This document shows, piece by piece, positions 11,120 to 20,029 of a DNA stretch of 64,000 nt. The first letter of the stretch is position 1. Each line of letters starts with the position of its first letter. The notes under the pieces were generated by a model, which saw only the letters and a program-made list of their open reading frames with translations, had not been told where the DNA came from and did no database searches. Both the position numbers and the translations under genes were made by a program. Source of the DNA: Rossellomorea vietnamensis (GTDB lineage Bacteria; Bacillota; Bacilli; Bacillales; Bacillaceae_B). The stretch lies in NCBI RefSeq assembly GCF_001305855.1, contig NZ_LIXZ01000007.1, positions 124,001 through 188,000 on the forward strand, in the 5' to 3' direction.

Positions 11120-11272
11120 TCAATTCTTCTTGTGCTTATTAAACACATACACCAACTCCGACAGGGTCAACTTCTTCAATCCTTCATCACATGGCTTGTA
11201 AACACCAGCTTCTACCAACCGACGAATAAATTGTTGTCTTTGTCGTTCAACGGCTTCACGTAAAAATGGCAT
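11120..11272 (-). CDS. Small FbpA-like basic protein (Fur-regulated basic protein family)
   Basis: A 50-residue reading frame too short for usual cut-offs. It starts MPFLREAVERQRQQFIRRLV and ends LTLSELVYVFNKHKKN; the pattern of basic N-terminal helix, GVYK and LTLSEL is that of the FbpA family, small proteins linked to the iron-sparing response in B. subtilis. AAAGGAG stands in front of the ATG. It is divergent from tnrA, the same place where B. subtilis has the TnrA-activated small gene ykzB. The predicted promoter (TACACT on the minus strand, 11309-11304) has a TnrA-type box centred 50 bp upstream, while no Fur box is visible, so nitrogen control is inferred. Confidence 0.8.
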   Translation of the reverse strand: MPFLREAVERQRQQFIRRLVEAGVYKPCDEGLKKLTLSELVYVFNKHKKN

Positions 11273-11303
11273 GCGGGTTCACTCCTTTTGGATTCTTAAG
11301 GAA

Positions 11304-11309
11304 AGTGTA
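11304..11309 (-). promoter_or_regulatory. -10 element of the FbpA-like gene
   Basis: Minus-strand TACACT, giving a start site near 11297. The -35 position reads AAGACT, a poor match, as expected for an activator-dependent promoter. Confidence 0.45.
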
Positions 11310-11338
11310 CGGGGATCTATTCGGAAAGTCTTCTTGTT

Positions 11339-11355
11339 TGTTAAGTTTTCTACCA
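11339..11355. promoter_or_regulatory. TnrA-type box 1
   Basis: TGTTAAGTTTTCTACCA fits TGTNA-N7-TNACA with one mismatch. Its centre (11347) is 50 bp upstream of the start site predicted for the minus-strand FbpA-like gene, the spacing known for TnrA-activated promoters. Confidence 0.65.
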
Positions 11356-11368
11356 ATTAAGAATTCTT

Positions 11369-11385
11369 TGTAAGGTTTTCTAACA
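11369..11385. promoter_or_regulatory. TnrA-type box 2
   Basis: TGTAAGGTTTTCTAACA is a full match to the TnrA/GlnR consensus TGTNA-N7-TNACA. Its centre (11377) is 50 bp upstream of the start site predicted for tnrA (-10 TATAAT at 11415-11420). It lies exactly 30 bp from box 1. Confidence 0.8.
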
Positions 11386-11412
11386 TTATAGTCCAAATCC
11401 CCTGGCAGGACA

Positions 11413-11420
11413 TGTATAAT
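11413..11420 (+). promoter_or_regulatory. Extended -10 promoter of tnrA
   Basis: TGTATAAT at 11413-11420 is a perfect extended -10 element. The -35 region (TCCAAA) is poor, which fits activation by the box centred about 50 bp before the predicted start near 11427. Confidence 0.6.
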
Positions 11421-11454
11421 CAACCTATTCCCTGCTTAGGAGGATGAGGCAGCC

Positions 11455-11769
11455 GTGGATAATGAACCTTCCTATAAAGATAAAAAAGTAATTTCGATCG
11501 GAGTCGTGAGCGAATTGACCGGATTGACCGAGAGGAAGATCCGCTATTACGAAGAGAAGAATCTGATCTTTCCACAGCGCTCAAACAGGGGATATCGCAA
11601 ATACTCCTTTTCCGACGTGGAACGATTGATGGATATCGCCGACCAGCGTGAAGAAGGGGTCACGACGAAAGAAATCAAACATGACCTAACCATAAAAGAG
11701 AAAAAAGAAGCCAAACAGAAAATGATCAAAGGCCAGCTGAATGCACGGTTCGGTATACAGAAAAAGTAA
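11455..11769 (+). CDS. tnrA: Nitrogen transcription regulator TnrA (MerR family)
   Basis: 104 aa. The N-terminal part ([19 protein letters not shown], then [16 protein letters not shown] and [16 protein letters not shown]) is the winged-helix DNA-binding domain shared by TnrA and GlnR. The C-terminal [10 protein letters not shown] segment matches the TnrA tail that is bound by feedback-inhibited glutamine synthetase, and distinguishes it from GlnR. GTG 11455 has GGAGGATG before it. Two TnrA boxes upstream suggest autoactivation, as in B. subtilis. TnrA acts when nitrogen is limiting. Confidence 0.93.
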   Translation: MDNEPSYKDKKVISIGVVSELTGLTERKIRYYEEKNLIFPQRSNRGYRKYSFSDVERLMDIADQREEGVTTKEIKHDLTIKEKKEAKQKMIKGQLNARFGIQKK

Positions 11770-11770
11770 A

Positions 11771-11784
11771 GAGGGACGGACCTC
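11771..11784 (+). repeat. Single GGGACGGACC half-repeat after tnrA
   Basis: GAGGGACGGACCTC begins two bases after the tnrA stop. No inverse partner is present, so this is an orphan half of the palindromic repeat seen in the his operon. Confidence 0.75.
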
Positions 11785-11868
11785 GGGATCTTTGGAGTGA
11801 CGTCAATGTAATTTTATCTGAAAGTGTCATGGGGTATTAGAAGGTTAGTTTGTGGTAAAAAAAGTAAA

Positions 11869-11970
11869 ACGGCTGGATTACTCCTGGTTTTGGCTGGATT
11901 AAGCTCGAGAACGGCTGGATTTTCTCCCTTTTCGGCTCAATTTCCGTCCAAAACGGCTGGACTTTTCAAA
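11869..11970 (+). repeat. Five degenerate 21-bp GGCTGGATT repeats
   Basis: GGCTGGA or GGCTCAA begins at 11871, 11892, 11913, 11934 and 11955, exactly 21 bp apart each time. The units are flanked by AAAC or TTTT. No gene with a ribosome site covers them. They occupy the middle of a 470-bp gap between tnrA and the SGNH gene, which is otherwise without recognisable features. Confidence 0.85.
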
Positions 11971-12241
11971 CTATACCTCTGATAATACCCTATGAGGCAT
12001 GTGAAAATTCAGCTCATCACCAGAGATCCACAAAGAATCAAGTAACAATTGCCACATACCGTGTAAAGAAGGCTCACAAATGGCCATCTACAAAACAATT
12101 TCTCCTATCCACTCATTCTTTGAAACAAACCGACCAACCGACAACCATTTTCCAAAAATAAACAGGGTTATAACCCCTCCAACAGGGAATAACGACTATT
12201 ATGAAAGTCATCTCAGTTTATTTCGGAAGGTCGGATCAACA

Positions 12242-12958
12242 ATGAAAATAGTGAAACTCGCAGCGGTTGTCGTACTGTTTGCTCTTATTCCCATCGTCTA
12301 CTTCAGTTTTTTTGCAGATGAGACAGAGTCCTCTTCAAAAAAACGAGTAATTGCACTGGGGGATTCCCTCACTTACGGCTATGGTGATAAGAAGGAAGCA
12401 GGGTATATCGGGCGGTTAGAAGAGAAAGTAAACAAAGAACATACCAAGAAGTCGTATAACTTCCAAAATCTTGGAATACCCGGGCAGCAGTCGGACCAGT
12501 TACTCGCACAGATCGTCAAGCCTGAGGTTGCCGAGGATTTGAGTGAAGCGGATGTATATATCATCAACATTGGAACCAATGATTTAATCAAGAACAATGG
12601 TGGAGATTTGTTCCCTTTACACCACGATGAAATCATGGAAGCGAAAAAAGATTATCTCGATCATTTGGATAAGATCCTGAATATTGTCGGGAGAGCGAGC
12701 AAAAAAGCGGATATCATCGTGTTGGGATTGTATAATCCATACCCGGACAAAGACAGCGATAAAATCGAAGCATATGTGGATGATTGGAATAAGTCGATGA
12801 AGAAGGAAGCAGAAAAACATGAAAATGTTAAATACGTATCGACGAATCCATTATTCAAAGGAAAGTCCAAGGAAAACTATTTCCACGATTCCCTTCATCC
12901 TAATGGAAAAGGGTACGAATTAATGGCAGATCAAGTCATGAAGAACTATGACTTTTAA
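12242..12958 (+). CDS. SGNH/GDSL-type esterase, membrane-anchored or secreted
   Basis: 238 aa. Residues 5-25 form a hydrophobic signal/anchor. The catalytic blocks of the SGNH family follow in order: block I GDSLTYGYG (Ser), block II GIPGQQSDQL (Gly), block III GTNDLI (Asn), block V DSLHPNGKGY (Asp-His). These enzymes hydrolyse lipid or acyl esters outside the membrane; the substrate is unknown. An in-frame upstream ATG at 12080 would precede the signal helix by 54 polar residues without a ribosome site and is rejected. Confidence 0.85.
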   Translation: MKIVKLAAVVVLFALIPIVYFSFFADETESSSKKRVIALGDSLTYGYGDKKEAGYIGRLEEKVNKEHTKKSYNFQNLGIPGQQSDQLLAQIVKPEVAEDLSEADVYIINIGTNDLIKNNGGDLFPLHHDEIMEAKKDYLDHLDKILNIVGRASKKADIIVLGLYNPYPDKDSDKIEAYVDDWNKSMKKEAEKHENVKYVSTNPLFKGKSKENYFHDSLHPNGKGYELMADQVMKNYDF

Positions 12959-13128
12959 CCTTATTTTTACAGGATTCGTGGGAATTCGGGATGGTTTGCA
13001 CAACTACGTTTGTAACATTAACAATTCCGTAATACCGTTTTAAATCTGTTGTAACACTAGTGAAACAATTTTCGGGTAATATAGAGAATAAGAAATTGAC
13101 CCCCTTTTAAGTAATAAATCCCTTAGAT

Positions 13129-13159
13129 GACACAGGAATCGCCTGTGTCTATTTTTTTT
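13129..13159 (+). terminator. Terminator-like hairpin in the gap before the Nudix gene
   Basis: GACACAGG / CCTGTGTC with loop AATCG, followed by TATTTTTTTT. It lies 170 bases after the SGNH stop, so it either ends that transcript late or ends a short unannotated RNA. The rest of the 420-bp gap (12959-13378) shows nothing else that I can recognise. Confidence 0.75.
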
Positions 13160-13387
13160 GCATTTTTTGCTGTTATAGTGATTTAGGGTTCCTGTACCAA
13201 TCATTTGCAGACTCCTTATCATGTCAAAACCTGTCCCATTAACTTTCGATTTCAATCGACACGTTTTCCGGCAGGCGGAGACATTGTAGCTTGTCTGCAA
13301 TCATAGTATAATGTAAGGAATGAAGTTGACAGTAATCGGGACGGATGCATCCATCGCTCCCGAATCATCAAGATTGAGGTGAAGGTA

Positions 13388-13846
13388 GTGCAACGTGTCA
13401 CAAATTGTTTATATCTGGATGGAGACAAGGTGCTCCTTCTCCAAAAACCAAGAAGGAACTGGTGGGTCGCCCCGGGTGGAAAGATGGAGTCCGGTGAATC
13501 GATCAGGGATACCGTCATCCGGGAGTATCGCGAGGAAACGGGCATCTACTTAAAGAATCCCGATTTAAAAGGCGTCTTTACGTTCATTATTAAAGATGGT
13601 GACCAAATCGTTTCGGAGTGGATGATGTTCTCTTTCTTTGCTACAGAGGCGGACGGAGTCAATCTTCAGGAATCGGAAGAAGGCAAGATCAAATGGCATC
13701 CGATTGACGAGGTCAAGAATTTGCCGATGGCTGAAGGAGATTATCATATTCTGGATTATCTATTGCACGGAAAGAATACGATTTATGGGACATTCACCTA
13801 TACGCCTGATTTTAAATTATTATCTTATCGACTGGATCCAAGTTAA
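13388..13846 (+). CDS. yvcI: Nudix hydrolase YvcI
   Basis: 152-aa Nudix protein. The full signature box is GX5EX7REUXEEXGU: GKMESGESIRDTV followed by REYREETGI. Nudix enzymes cleave nucleoside diphosphates linked to another group; YvcI is the first gene of the yvcI-rapZ-glmR-whiA-crh cluster. GTG 13388 has GAGGTGAAG before it; GTG 13379 (155 aa) would match the B. subtilis length more closely but lacks a ribosome site. Confidence 0.88.
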   Translation: MQRVTNCLYLDGDKVLLLQKPRRNWWVAPGGKMESGESIRDTVIREYREETGIYLKNPDLKGVFTFIIKDGDQIVSEWMMFSFFATEADGVNLQESEEGKIKWHPIDEVKNLPMAEGDYHILDYLLHGKNTIYGTFTYTPDFKLLSYRLDPS

Positions 13847-13894
13847 ATAACGAATTTTCCATATAGAATATTACGATAAAAGCGGGGGAAGAGC

Positions 13895-14788
13895 ATGAGT
13901 ACAGGTTCGACAAACGATGTTCAATTGGTCATCATAACGGGTATGTCCGGAGCTGGCAAAACCGTTGCCATTCAAAGCTTTGAGGATTTAGGATTCTTCT
14001 GTGTGGACAATCTGCCACCCACTCTTCTTCCAAAATTTTTGGAACTGATGAAAGAGTCCGGTAATAAAATGAATAAGGTCGCCCTTGTCATGGACCTCAG
14101 GGGAAGGGAATTCTTCGATCATCTGTTTAAGGCATTGGACGAACTGGCGGAAACCTCATGGGTATCCCCACGGATCCTCTATCTTGATGCAGATGATTCG
14201 TCCCTTGTCAGAAGATACAAGGAAACGCGTCGTTCCCATCCTTTGGCTCCATCGGGCTTGCCGCTTGAGGGGATCCGTCAGGAAAGGGAGCTCCTTGAAG
14301 AATTGAAGGGGCGTTCACAGCTGATCTATACCACTTCCACCATGAAGCCAAGAGAGCTGCGGGAAAAGATTTTAACGGAATTCTCGGTGAATAAGAAAAC
14401 GATTTTCACGGTGAATGTCGTATCATTCGGTTTCAAGCATGGGATTCCCATCGATGCCGACCTGGTGTTTGACGTACGCTTTCTTCCCAACCCCCATTAT
14501 ATCGATCATATGAGACCGAAAACGGGATTGGATGAAGAGGTATCAACCTATGTGTTGAAATGGAATGAAACGAATAAATTCATCGAAAAAGTAACCGACC
14601 TGCTCTCGTTCATGCTTCCCCAATACAAGCGTGAAGGAAAGAGTCAGCTCGTCATCGCGATTGGATGCACAGGCGGACAGCATCGTTCGGTTGCGTTAGC
14701 AGAATATCTTGGACATCATTTTGAAAAAGACTACCAAACGAAAATTTCTCATCGAGACATCCAGAAGAGAAAGGGTCTAACAACATGA
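13895..14788 (+). CDS. rapZ: RNase adapter RapZ / nucleotide-binding protein YvcJ
   Basis: 297 aa with P-loop GMSGAGKT at residues 15-22 and the second motif DNLPP. The C-terminal half has [11 protein letters not shown], the conserved phosphate/sugar-binding site of the RapZ family. B. subtilis YvcJ hydrolyses GTP and affects competence; E. coli RapZ senses glucosamine-6-phosphate. It overlaps glmR by four bases, so coupled translation is expected. Confidence 0.94.
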   Translation: MSTGSTNDVQLVIITGMSGAGKTVAIQSFEDLGFFCVDNLPPTLLPKFLELMKESGNKMNKVALVMDLRGREFFDHLFKALDELAETSWVSPRILYLDADDSSLVRRYKETRRSHPLAPSGLPLEGIRQERELLEELKGRSQLIYTTSTMKPRELREKILTEFSVNKKTIFTVNVVSFGFKHGIPIDADLVFDVRFLPNPHYIDHMRPKTGLDEEVSTYVLKWNETNKFIEKVTDLLSFMLPQYKREGKSQLVIAIGCTGGQHRSVALAEYLGHHFEKDYQTKISHRDIQKRKGLTT

Positions 14789-15747
14789 CACATACACCCA
14801 AGGTCGTCGTGATCGGGGGAGGAACCGGCCTGCCGGTCCTCCTCAGGGGATTGAAGCGACACCCGATTGATATATCGGCCATCGTCACCGTTGCAGATGA
14901 CGGCGGCAGTTCCGGTCGTTTGCGGGACAGCCTGGACATACCTCCACCGGGGGATATACGAAATGTCCTTGCTGCCCTGTCAGAAGTAGAGCCACTGGTT
15001 GAACAAATGTTTCAGCATCGATTTGAAACGACGAATGAACTTTCCGGTCATGCCCTCGGGAACTTGATCATCGCGGCCCTTGCTTCCATTACAGGAGACT
15101 TTGTCCATGCGATTCAGGAAATGAGCAGGGTATTGAATGTGAAGGGAAAGGTGCTTCCGTCAGCGAATCAGAGTGTCATCCTCAAGGCTGAAATGGAGGA
15201 TGGGACGATCGTGACGGGGGAATCCGCCATTCCGAAAGCCGGAAAGAAGATCAAACGTGTCTTCCTGAAGCCGGACAGCATCAAAGCATTGAGTGAAACC
15301 TTACGTGCCATCAAGGAAGCCGATTTAATTGTGATGGGACCGGGAAGCCTATATACTAGTATCTTACCGAATCTCCTTGTCCCCGGAATTGGCGAAGCCG
15401 TCTGCCAGGCGGAAGCCAAGAAGATGTATATTTGCAATATCATGACCCAGGCAGGGGAGACCCTGGATTATTCAGCGAGCGACCACGTGAAGGCATTATA
15501 CGATCATCTGGAAACCCCAAGCATTGATTATATCTTGGTAAACAAGAAACAGGTACCAAAAGAGGTACTGGAAAGATATAATGAAGAGCAGGCGAGCCCC
15601 GTTCATTTCGATGTGGATAAATTAAAATCCATGGGCTTGGAAGTGATCGCAGAAGAGATTCTCTCCTATGACAACCATCTTGTCCGTCATAACACAGAGA
15701 AGGTCGCGGATATTATTTATTCTTATTTGAAAGAATCAACCAACTGA
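14785..15747 (+). CDS. glmR: Gluconeogenesis/cell-wall factor GlmR (YvcK)
   Basis: 320 aa of the CofD-like family: [18 protein letters not shown] at the start, [14 protein letters not shown], then [12 protein letters not shown] and [20 protein letters not shown]. In B. subtilis it stimulates GlmS, binds UDP-GlcNAc and is needed on gluconeogenic carbon. It lies between rapZ and whiA in the conserved order. Confidence 0.94.
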   Translation: MTHTPKVVVIGGGTGLPVLLRGLKRHPIDISAIVTVADDGGSSGRLRDSLDIPPPGDIRNVLAALSEVEPLVEQMFQHRFETTNELSGHALGNLIIAALASITGDFVHAIQEMSRVLNVKGKVLPSANQSVILKAEMEDGTIVTGESAIPKAGKKIKRVFLKPDSIKALSETLRAIKEADLIVMGPGSLYTSILPNLLVPGIGEAVCQAEAKKMYICNIMTQAGETLDYSASDHVKALYDHLETPSIDYILVNKKQVPKEVLERYNEEQASPVHFDVDKLKSMGLEVIAEEILSYDNHLVRHNTEKVADIIYSYLKESTN

Positions 15748-15807
15748 TATACAACGGAAATTTCTTGCGTATAAGGTTGTGCAAGCGTTTGCTAGGAGGT
15801 GATGGGG

Positions 15808-16755
15808 ATGTCGTTTGCATCTGAAACGAAAAAAGAACTGACTAATATTGAAGTGAAGGATTGCTGTGCAAGTGCAGAACTTTCCGCATTGATTCGCATG
15901 AATGGTTCATTGTCCTTCTCGAATCAAATGCTCGTCGTCAATATTCAAACCGAAAACGCCGCCATTGCCAGAAGGATCTATACCTTAATCAAAAAAGGGT
16001 ACGACACCCCGGTAGAGCTTCTGGTACGAAAGAAGATGCGGCTGAAGAAAAACAATGTGTACATTGTGCGAATCAAAGAAGATACAAAGATGATCCTTGA
16101 GGACTTAAAAATACTGGGTGAACATTTCACCTTTATCCATAATATAGCGGAAGACCTGATCAAGAAGAAATGCTGCAGGCGCTCATACCTAAGGGGAGCA
16201 TTCCTTGCCGGCGGTTCGGTCAACAATCCGGAAACATCATCGTATCATTTAGAAATCTTTTCTCTTTATTCTGAACACAACGAGGCGTTGTCCGAGCTGA
16301 TGAATTCCTTCGGGTTGAACAGTAAGACCCTTGAACGGAAAAAAGGCTTCATTACGTATTTGAAGGAAGCGGAGAAAATCACGGAGTTCCTGAATATCAT
16401 AGGGGCACACAACGCCCTGCTCCGATTTGAGGATGTCCGGATCGTCCGTGATATGAGAAATTCCGTTAATCGTCTGGTGAACTGCGAGACGGCTAATTTG
16501 AATAAAACCATCGGTGCAGCCCTAAGGCAGGTAGAAAACATCAAGTTTATCGAAAGACATGTAGGATTGCAGGTTTTACCCGATAAACTAAGGGAGATAG
16601 CAGAGCTTCGGGTGAACTATCAGGATGTCACGTTGAAAGAACTGGGGGAAATGGTTTCAGGCGGCACGATCAGTAAATCAGGAATCAATCACCGCTTACG
16701 GAAAATCGATCAACTGGCAGAGAAGTTAAGAGCGGGAGAAAAGCTCAATACTTAA
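15808..16755 (+). CDS. whiA: DNA-binding protein WhiA
   Basis: 315 aa starting [16 protein letters not shown]-terminal two thirds form a LAGLIDADG-homing-endonuclease-like fold ([19 protein letters not shown]) without catalytic acids; the last 90 residues form a helix-turn-helix ([20 protein letters not shown]). WhiA influences cell division and chromosome segregation in Bacillus. ATG 15808 is chosen because AGGAGGTGA ends seven bases earlier and the start matches the family. Confidence 0.95.
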   Translation: MSFASETKKELTNIEVKDCCASAELSALIRMNGSLSFSNQMLVVNIQTENAAIARRIYTLIKKGYDTPVELLVRKKMRLKKNNVYIVRIKEDTKMILEDLKILGEHFTFIHNIAEDLIKKKCCRRSYLRGAFLAGGSVNNPETSSYHLEIFSLYSEHNEALSELMNSFGLNSKTLERKKGFITYLKEAEKITEFLNIIGAHNALLRFEDVRIVRDMRNSVNRLVNCETANLNKTIGAALRQVENIKFIERHVGLQVLPDKLREIAELRVNYQDVTLKELGEMVSGGTISKSGINHRLRKIDQLAEKLRAGEKLNT

Positions 16756-16781
16756 TTAAGGACAAAGGGGAGAGAATGATC

Positions 16782-17039
16782 ATGGTGGAAAAACAAGTAG
16801 AAGTGAAATTGAAGACGGGTCTTCAGGCGCGCCCGGCAGCATTATTCGTACAGGAGGCAAACCGTTTCTCATCTGAAATCTTCTTAGAGAAGGACGGGAA
16901 GAAGGTCAATGCCAAAAGCATCATGGGCTTGATGAGTCTAGCGATCTCCACCGGCTCTGCCATCACATTGGTAGCGGACGGAAGCGACGAAGAAGAAGCG
17001 CTCGTCGCCCTTGAAGGATTCGTTCAAAAAGAAGCGTAA
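16782..17039 (+). CDS. crh: Catabolite-repression HPr-like protein Crh
   Basis: 85-aa HPr homologue. The position of the PEP-phosphorylated His15 of HPr carries Gln15 (TGLQARPAA), while the HprK target Ser46 is kept (AKSIMGLMS). This combination defines Crh, which acts with CcpA in carbon catabolite repression but not in sugar transport. ATG 16782 has GGGGAGAG at proper distance; ATG 16776 is too close to it. Last gene of the yvcI cluster. Confidence 0.96.
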   Translation: MVEKQVEVKLKTGLQARPAALFVQEANRFSSEIFLEKDGKKVNAKSIMGLMSLAISTGSAITLVADGSDEEEALVALEGFVQKEA

Positions 17040-17053
17040 ATGTGCAACTTCAG

Positions 17054-17090
17054 AAAAAGCCGGTGACCGGGGAGTGGTCACCGGCTTTTT
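17054..17090 (+). terminator. Terminator after crh
   Basis: AAAAAGCCGGTGACC and GGTCACCGGCTTTTT form a perfect 15-bp stem around a short GC loop. Between it and the next start codon (17091-17382) I see only A/T-rich sequence without a clear promoter. Confidence 0.93.
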
Positions 17091-17382
17091 CTATGGGTTT
17101 TTTTCTGTTCCAATCGAGAGGAAACAACTCATTCTTTCGAATCTTTTTTCCATTTATTTCACATCCATAATGGAAGTGTCCTCCTTTTTTTGTTACATTG
17201 AACTTTTCAGGATACTCACAAGAATGGACAAAAAGACACATAATATTTCCATTCCTCACCTATTAAACTAGAAAGTACAGAGTATAATAGAATGAGTTTG
17301 AATAAATACATTACACAAAAATGCACCGGAAAAATCCCTGTGATTTGCAAGAGAAGTTCACGACGAAGGAAGACGATGCCTT

Positions 17383-18984
17383 ATGGAAAAATACACAAAT
17401 CATTTCTTTAATAATATTAGAAAAAAATTAGAAGAATGGGAAGCCGGGGCCATCATCCCCCACGAAGAAGTGTACCGCTTCATCCACTCCATGGCGGGGT
17501 CGGCCTCGGTTCTTGGTTTATATACAATCGGGGAACGTGCCCGTGAATTGATGGATCAGCATGATGAAAAAGAAACGCGGACGTGGTCGATTTCAGAGGT
17601 GAAGGAAGAACTGTTTGATATTATCCAGTACTGTTATCACTTTGAGGGGGAATCGATCGAAGTATTCCCCGGCAAGCAAAGCAGGGATGGGGAAGAACCT
17701 GTCGTGTTACTCATTGATGATGATACGTCCTTCCTTATGTATATGAAGGAGGAATTGGAGAAGATCGGGTGGTACGTCGTTCCCATCGCCAATCCTGATA
17801 AGGCCATCATGTCGTACTATGATGTGAGGCCGGATTGTGCGATCATCGACATTTATATGGATGGGACGAATGGATTCGAGGTTCTGGACTTTTTTAAGAA
17901 GAAGCTGAAACAGCAGTTCATTCCAACGATCATGGTGAGCGTGGAGGATAGTAAAGAAGTCCGGATGAAGAGCTATCAGATGGGGGCGGATGACTTTATC
18001 GCCAAGCCATTTGACCTTGATGAGTTCATTGTACGGGTGAAGAGGCAGATGGAACGAAAGAAGCAAATGGAAGAGCTTGTATTGATCGATGAATTGACAA
18101 TGGTTTATAACCGTAAATTCTTGAGTCAGTCGTATGCCCAAGTACAAAGCGACTGGGCACGCAGGAGGGATTCGTACTGTGTGGCCGTCCTTGATCTCGA
18201 CGATTTCAAAGGAGTGAACGACCGCTACGGTCATCTGATGGGGGATCGGGTGCTGAAGGAATTTGCTTCACAACTGAAATCCGAAACGAGGATTCAGGAC
18301 ACGGTATTTCGCTTTGGAGGCGAAGAATTTGTCATCCTCTTCCCACACACGTCTCTAAAAGAAGCGTGCACATTTGTCGATGATATACGTAAGAGATTCA
18401 GTCAAATGGTGTTTCAGGCAAATCCCGCCTTTTCCTGTACCTTTTCGGCAGGCGTGGCAGAAATCGCTGATCCGGCGAAGCCATTTGATACATGGCTTAA
18501 GCTTGCGGATAATGCCCTTTATGAAGCGAAAAGCAGCGGCAGGAATGTCGTGAAGATGGACGGGAAGGTAGGGGAGCATTCCCCTCACAAAATCATGAAG
18601 ATTGCCATCGTCGATGATGACCCGATCATTCGGACAGTGATGAAGGATATCGTGTCGAAACTGCCAGGAGAGCAGCATATTCAGTATGACATCCACACAT
18701 TTAAAGACGGCGCTGCTTTTATAGCCTCGGATTGGCATGAAGGAAATCCCTGTCTCGTGATTTTAGACGGGGTGATGCCGAAGATGGACGGGTTGGAAGT
18801 ACTGGAGCAGATTCGCTCAAGAAGTGATTCGGATCGCTACAAAGTGCTCATGCTTACCTCCCGTAAAAGTGAAAGGGACATTTCAAGATCCCTTCAGCTC
18901 GGAGCCGATGATTATATGACGAAACCGTTTAAACTACTTGAGCTCGAGGCCCGTTTAGGTCAAATGCTAAAAAGGATGAGGTGA
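17383..18984 (+). CDS. HPt-REC-GGDEF-REC diguanylate cyclase with phosphorelay domains
   Basis: 533 aa, soluble. Residues 1-95 are an HPt domain with FIHSMAGSAS (His35 as phosphoacceptor). Residues 106-225 form receiver 1 (IDDDTS, acceptor Asp156, Lys208). Residues 235-395 form a GGDEF domain with intact active site GGEEF (312-316) and an inhibitory-site RxxD (RIQD 303-306), so it should make c-di-GMP and be product-inhibited. Residues 405-530 form receiver 2 (VDDDP, Asp462, Lys514). It heads a six-gene strand-coherent locus. The HPt domain could take phosphate from the hybrid kinase at the end of the locus. Confidence 0.88.
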   Translation: MEKYTNHFFNNIRKKLEEWEAGAIIPHEEVYRFIHSMAGSASVLGLYTIGERARELMDQHDEKETRTWSISEVKEELFDIIQYCYHFEGESIEVFPGKQSRDGEEPVVLLIDDDTSFLMYMKEELEKIGWYVVPIANPDKAIMSYYDVRPDCAIIDIYMDGTNGFEVLDFFKKKLKQQFIPTIMVSVEDSKEVRMKSYQMGADDFIAKPFDLDEFIVRVKRQMERKKQMEELVLIDELTMVYNRKFLSQSYAQVQSDWARRRDSYCVAVLDLDDFKGVNDRYGHLMGDRVLKEFASQLKSETRIQDTVFRFGGEEFVILFPHTSLKEACTFVDDIRKRFSQMVFQANPAFSCTFSAGVAEIADPAKPFDTWLKLADNALYEAKSSGRNVVKMDGKVGEHSPHKIMKIAIVDDDPIIRTVMKDIVSKLPGEQHIQYDIHTFKDGAAFIASDWHEGNPCLVILDGVMPKMDGLEVLEQIRSRSDSDRYKVLMLTSRKSERDISRSLQLGADDYMTKPFKLLELEARLGQMLKRMR

Positions 18985-18985
18985 A

Positions 18986-20029
18986 TTGTACTCGCGGGAG
19001 CTTTTATATTTTTCTATTGCCCTGGTCATTTTGCTCGTGATATTGACGGGTCTTTGCCTGTATTTGATGTTAAAAAAAGTGATTGATAATAAAAATAGGA
19101 ACCAGATTGAACGATATAAAGAGGAATATCAGTTGGCACTTTTTCAATTTTTGCATGAGGGGGTGGAGGCGGAAGAGTTATCTGTTCGTTCTCCTTTGCA
19201 AACACGGGCGCTGATCGAGTTGCTGGCCAGCTTCTCGAAAATGTTTGCCTCGGAAGACATGCAGGAACGTTTACAGGGGTTTGCGGAAGAACATTTTCAA
19301 CCGTTCATTTTATCCCAGCTGAAGCACAGGCGGTGGAGTATCCGGATGAATGCCCTGTATTGGATACACGACTTTAAGATGAAGAGTATGCTAGAACCAT
19401 TAAAGAAACTCCACGCTTCAAAAAAGGTCAGCAAAGCGGAAGAGATGCAGCTGTTAAAAATTCAAGTGCTGTTTGATGAAAAGAAACTGGTTGAGAGGTT
19501 GAGTGAGACGAAGCATGAGTTGTCGGAATTCGAATTCAGTCTCTTGTTTCATTCATTCAGGGAAGACCAGTTCAGGCCTCTGATCTCTGCCTTTGATAAT
19601 CTGCCTGAAGTCATGAGGTTTGCCCTCATCGATTCAATCGGGGTGAAGAATCGAATGGAGCATGTTTCGTTTCTCAAGCACTTACTGGATACCGGGACCA
19701 CTGAGCTCAGGGTCCGTGCCTTGAAGGCAGTGGTGGGGATGGAGTTTTACCTTGATATACCGACACTTTCCGTTCATTTACACGCAGATTCATGGCAGGA
19801 ACGGCTGATGGCCATTAAAGCATGTGAATACATCCGTTCCACGGAGCTGAGTCCTGTCTTACAGAACCTTATGAGCGACCCGTCCTTTTATGTTCGCTCC
19901 CAGGCAGCTCAATCCCTTTTGCGTCTGGAAAATGGACAAGCATTGTTAAGGGAAATTGCCGCATATGCGGAAGATGGTTATGCAAGGGATATGGCCGAAC
20001 AGTGGCTGGAAAGGGGGGCGGTTTCATGA
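18986..20029 (+). CDS. Membrane-anchored HEAT-repeat protein
   Basis: 347 aa; I do not recognise a named family. An N-terminal transmembrane helix (about residues 8-28, LYFSIALVILLVILTGLCLY) is followed by a long alpha-helical region with HEAT-like pairs, for example RVRALKAVVGMEFYLDIPTL and SFYVRSQAAQSLLRLENGQA. Such repeats bind other proteins, so a scaffold joining the cyclase to the glycosyltransferase at the membrane is plausible. TTG 18986 is the only start close to AAAGGATGAGG; it follows the cyclase gene by one base. Confidence 0.7.
   Translation: MYSRELLYFSIALVILLVILTGLCLYLMLKKVIDNKNRNQIERYKEEYQLALFQFLHEGVEAEELSVRSPLQTRALIELLASFSKMFASEDMQERLQGFAEEHFQPFILSQLKHRRWSIRMNALYWIHDFKMKSMLEPLKKLHASKKVSKAEEMQLLKIQVLFDEKKLVERLSETKHELSEFEFSLLFHSFREDQFRPLISAFDNLPEVMRFALIDSIGVKNRMEHVSFLKHLLDTGTTELRVRALKAVVGMEFYLDIPTLSVHLHADSWQERLMAIKACEYIRSTELSPVLQNLMSDPSFYVRSQAAQSLLRLENGQALLREIAAYAEDGYARDMAEQWLERGAVS

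Noticed and set aside
11273..11400. Fur box before the FbpA-like gene
   Set aside because: No GATAATGATTATCATTATC-like sequence; the palindromes there fit TnrA instead.
13040..13300. 86-aa minus-strand frame in the gap before the Nudix gene
   Set aside because: No ribosome site and crosses the terminator hairpin.
17011..17271. 86-aa plus-strand frame after crh
   Set aside because: Begins inside crh and reads through its terminator; no start signal.
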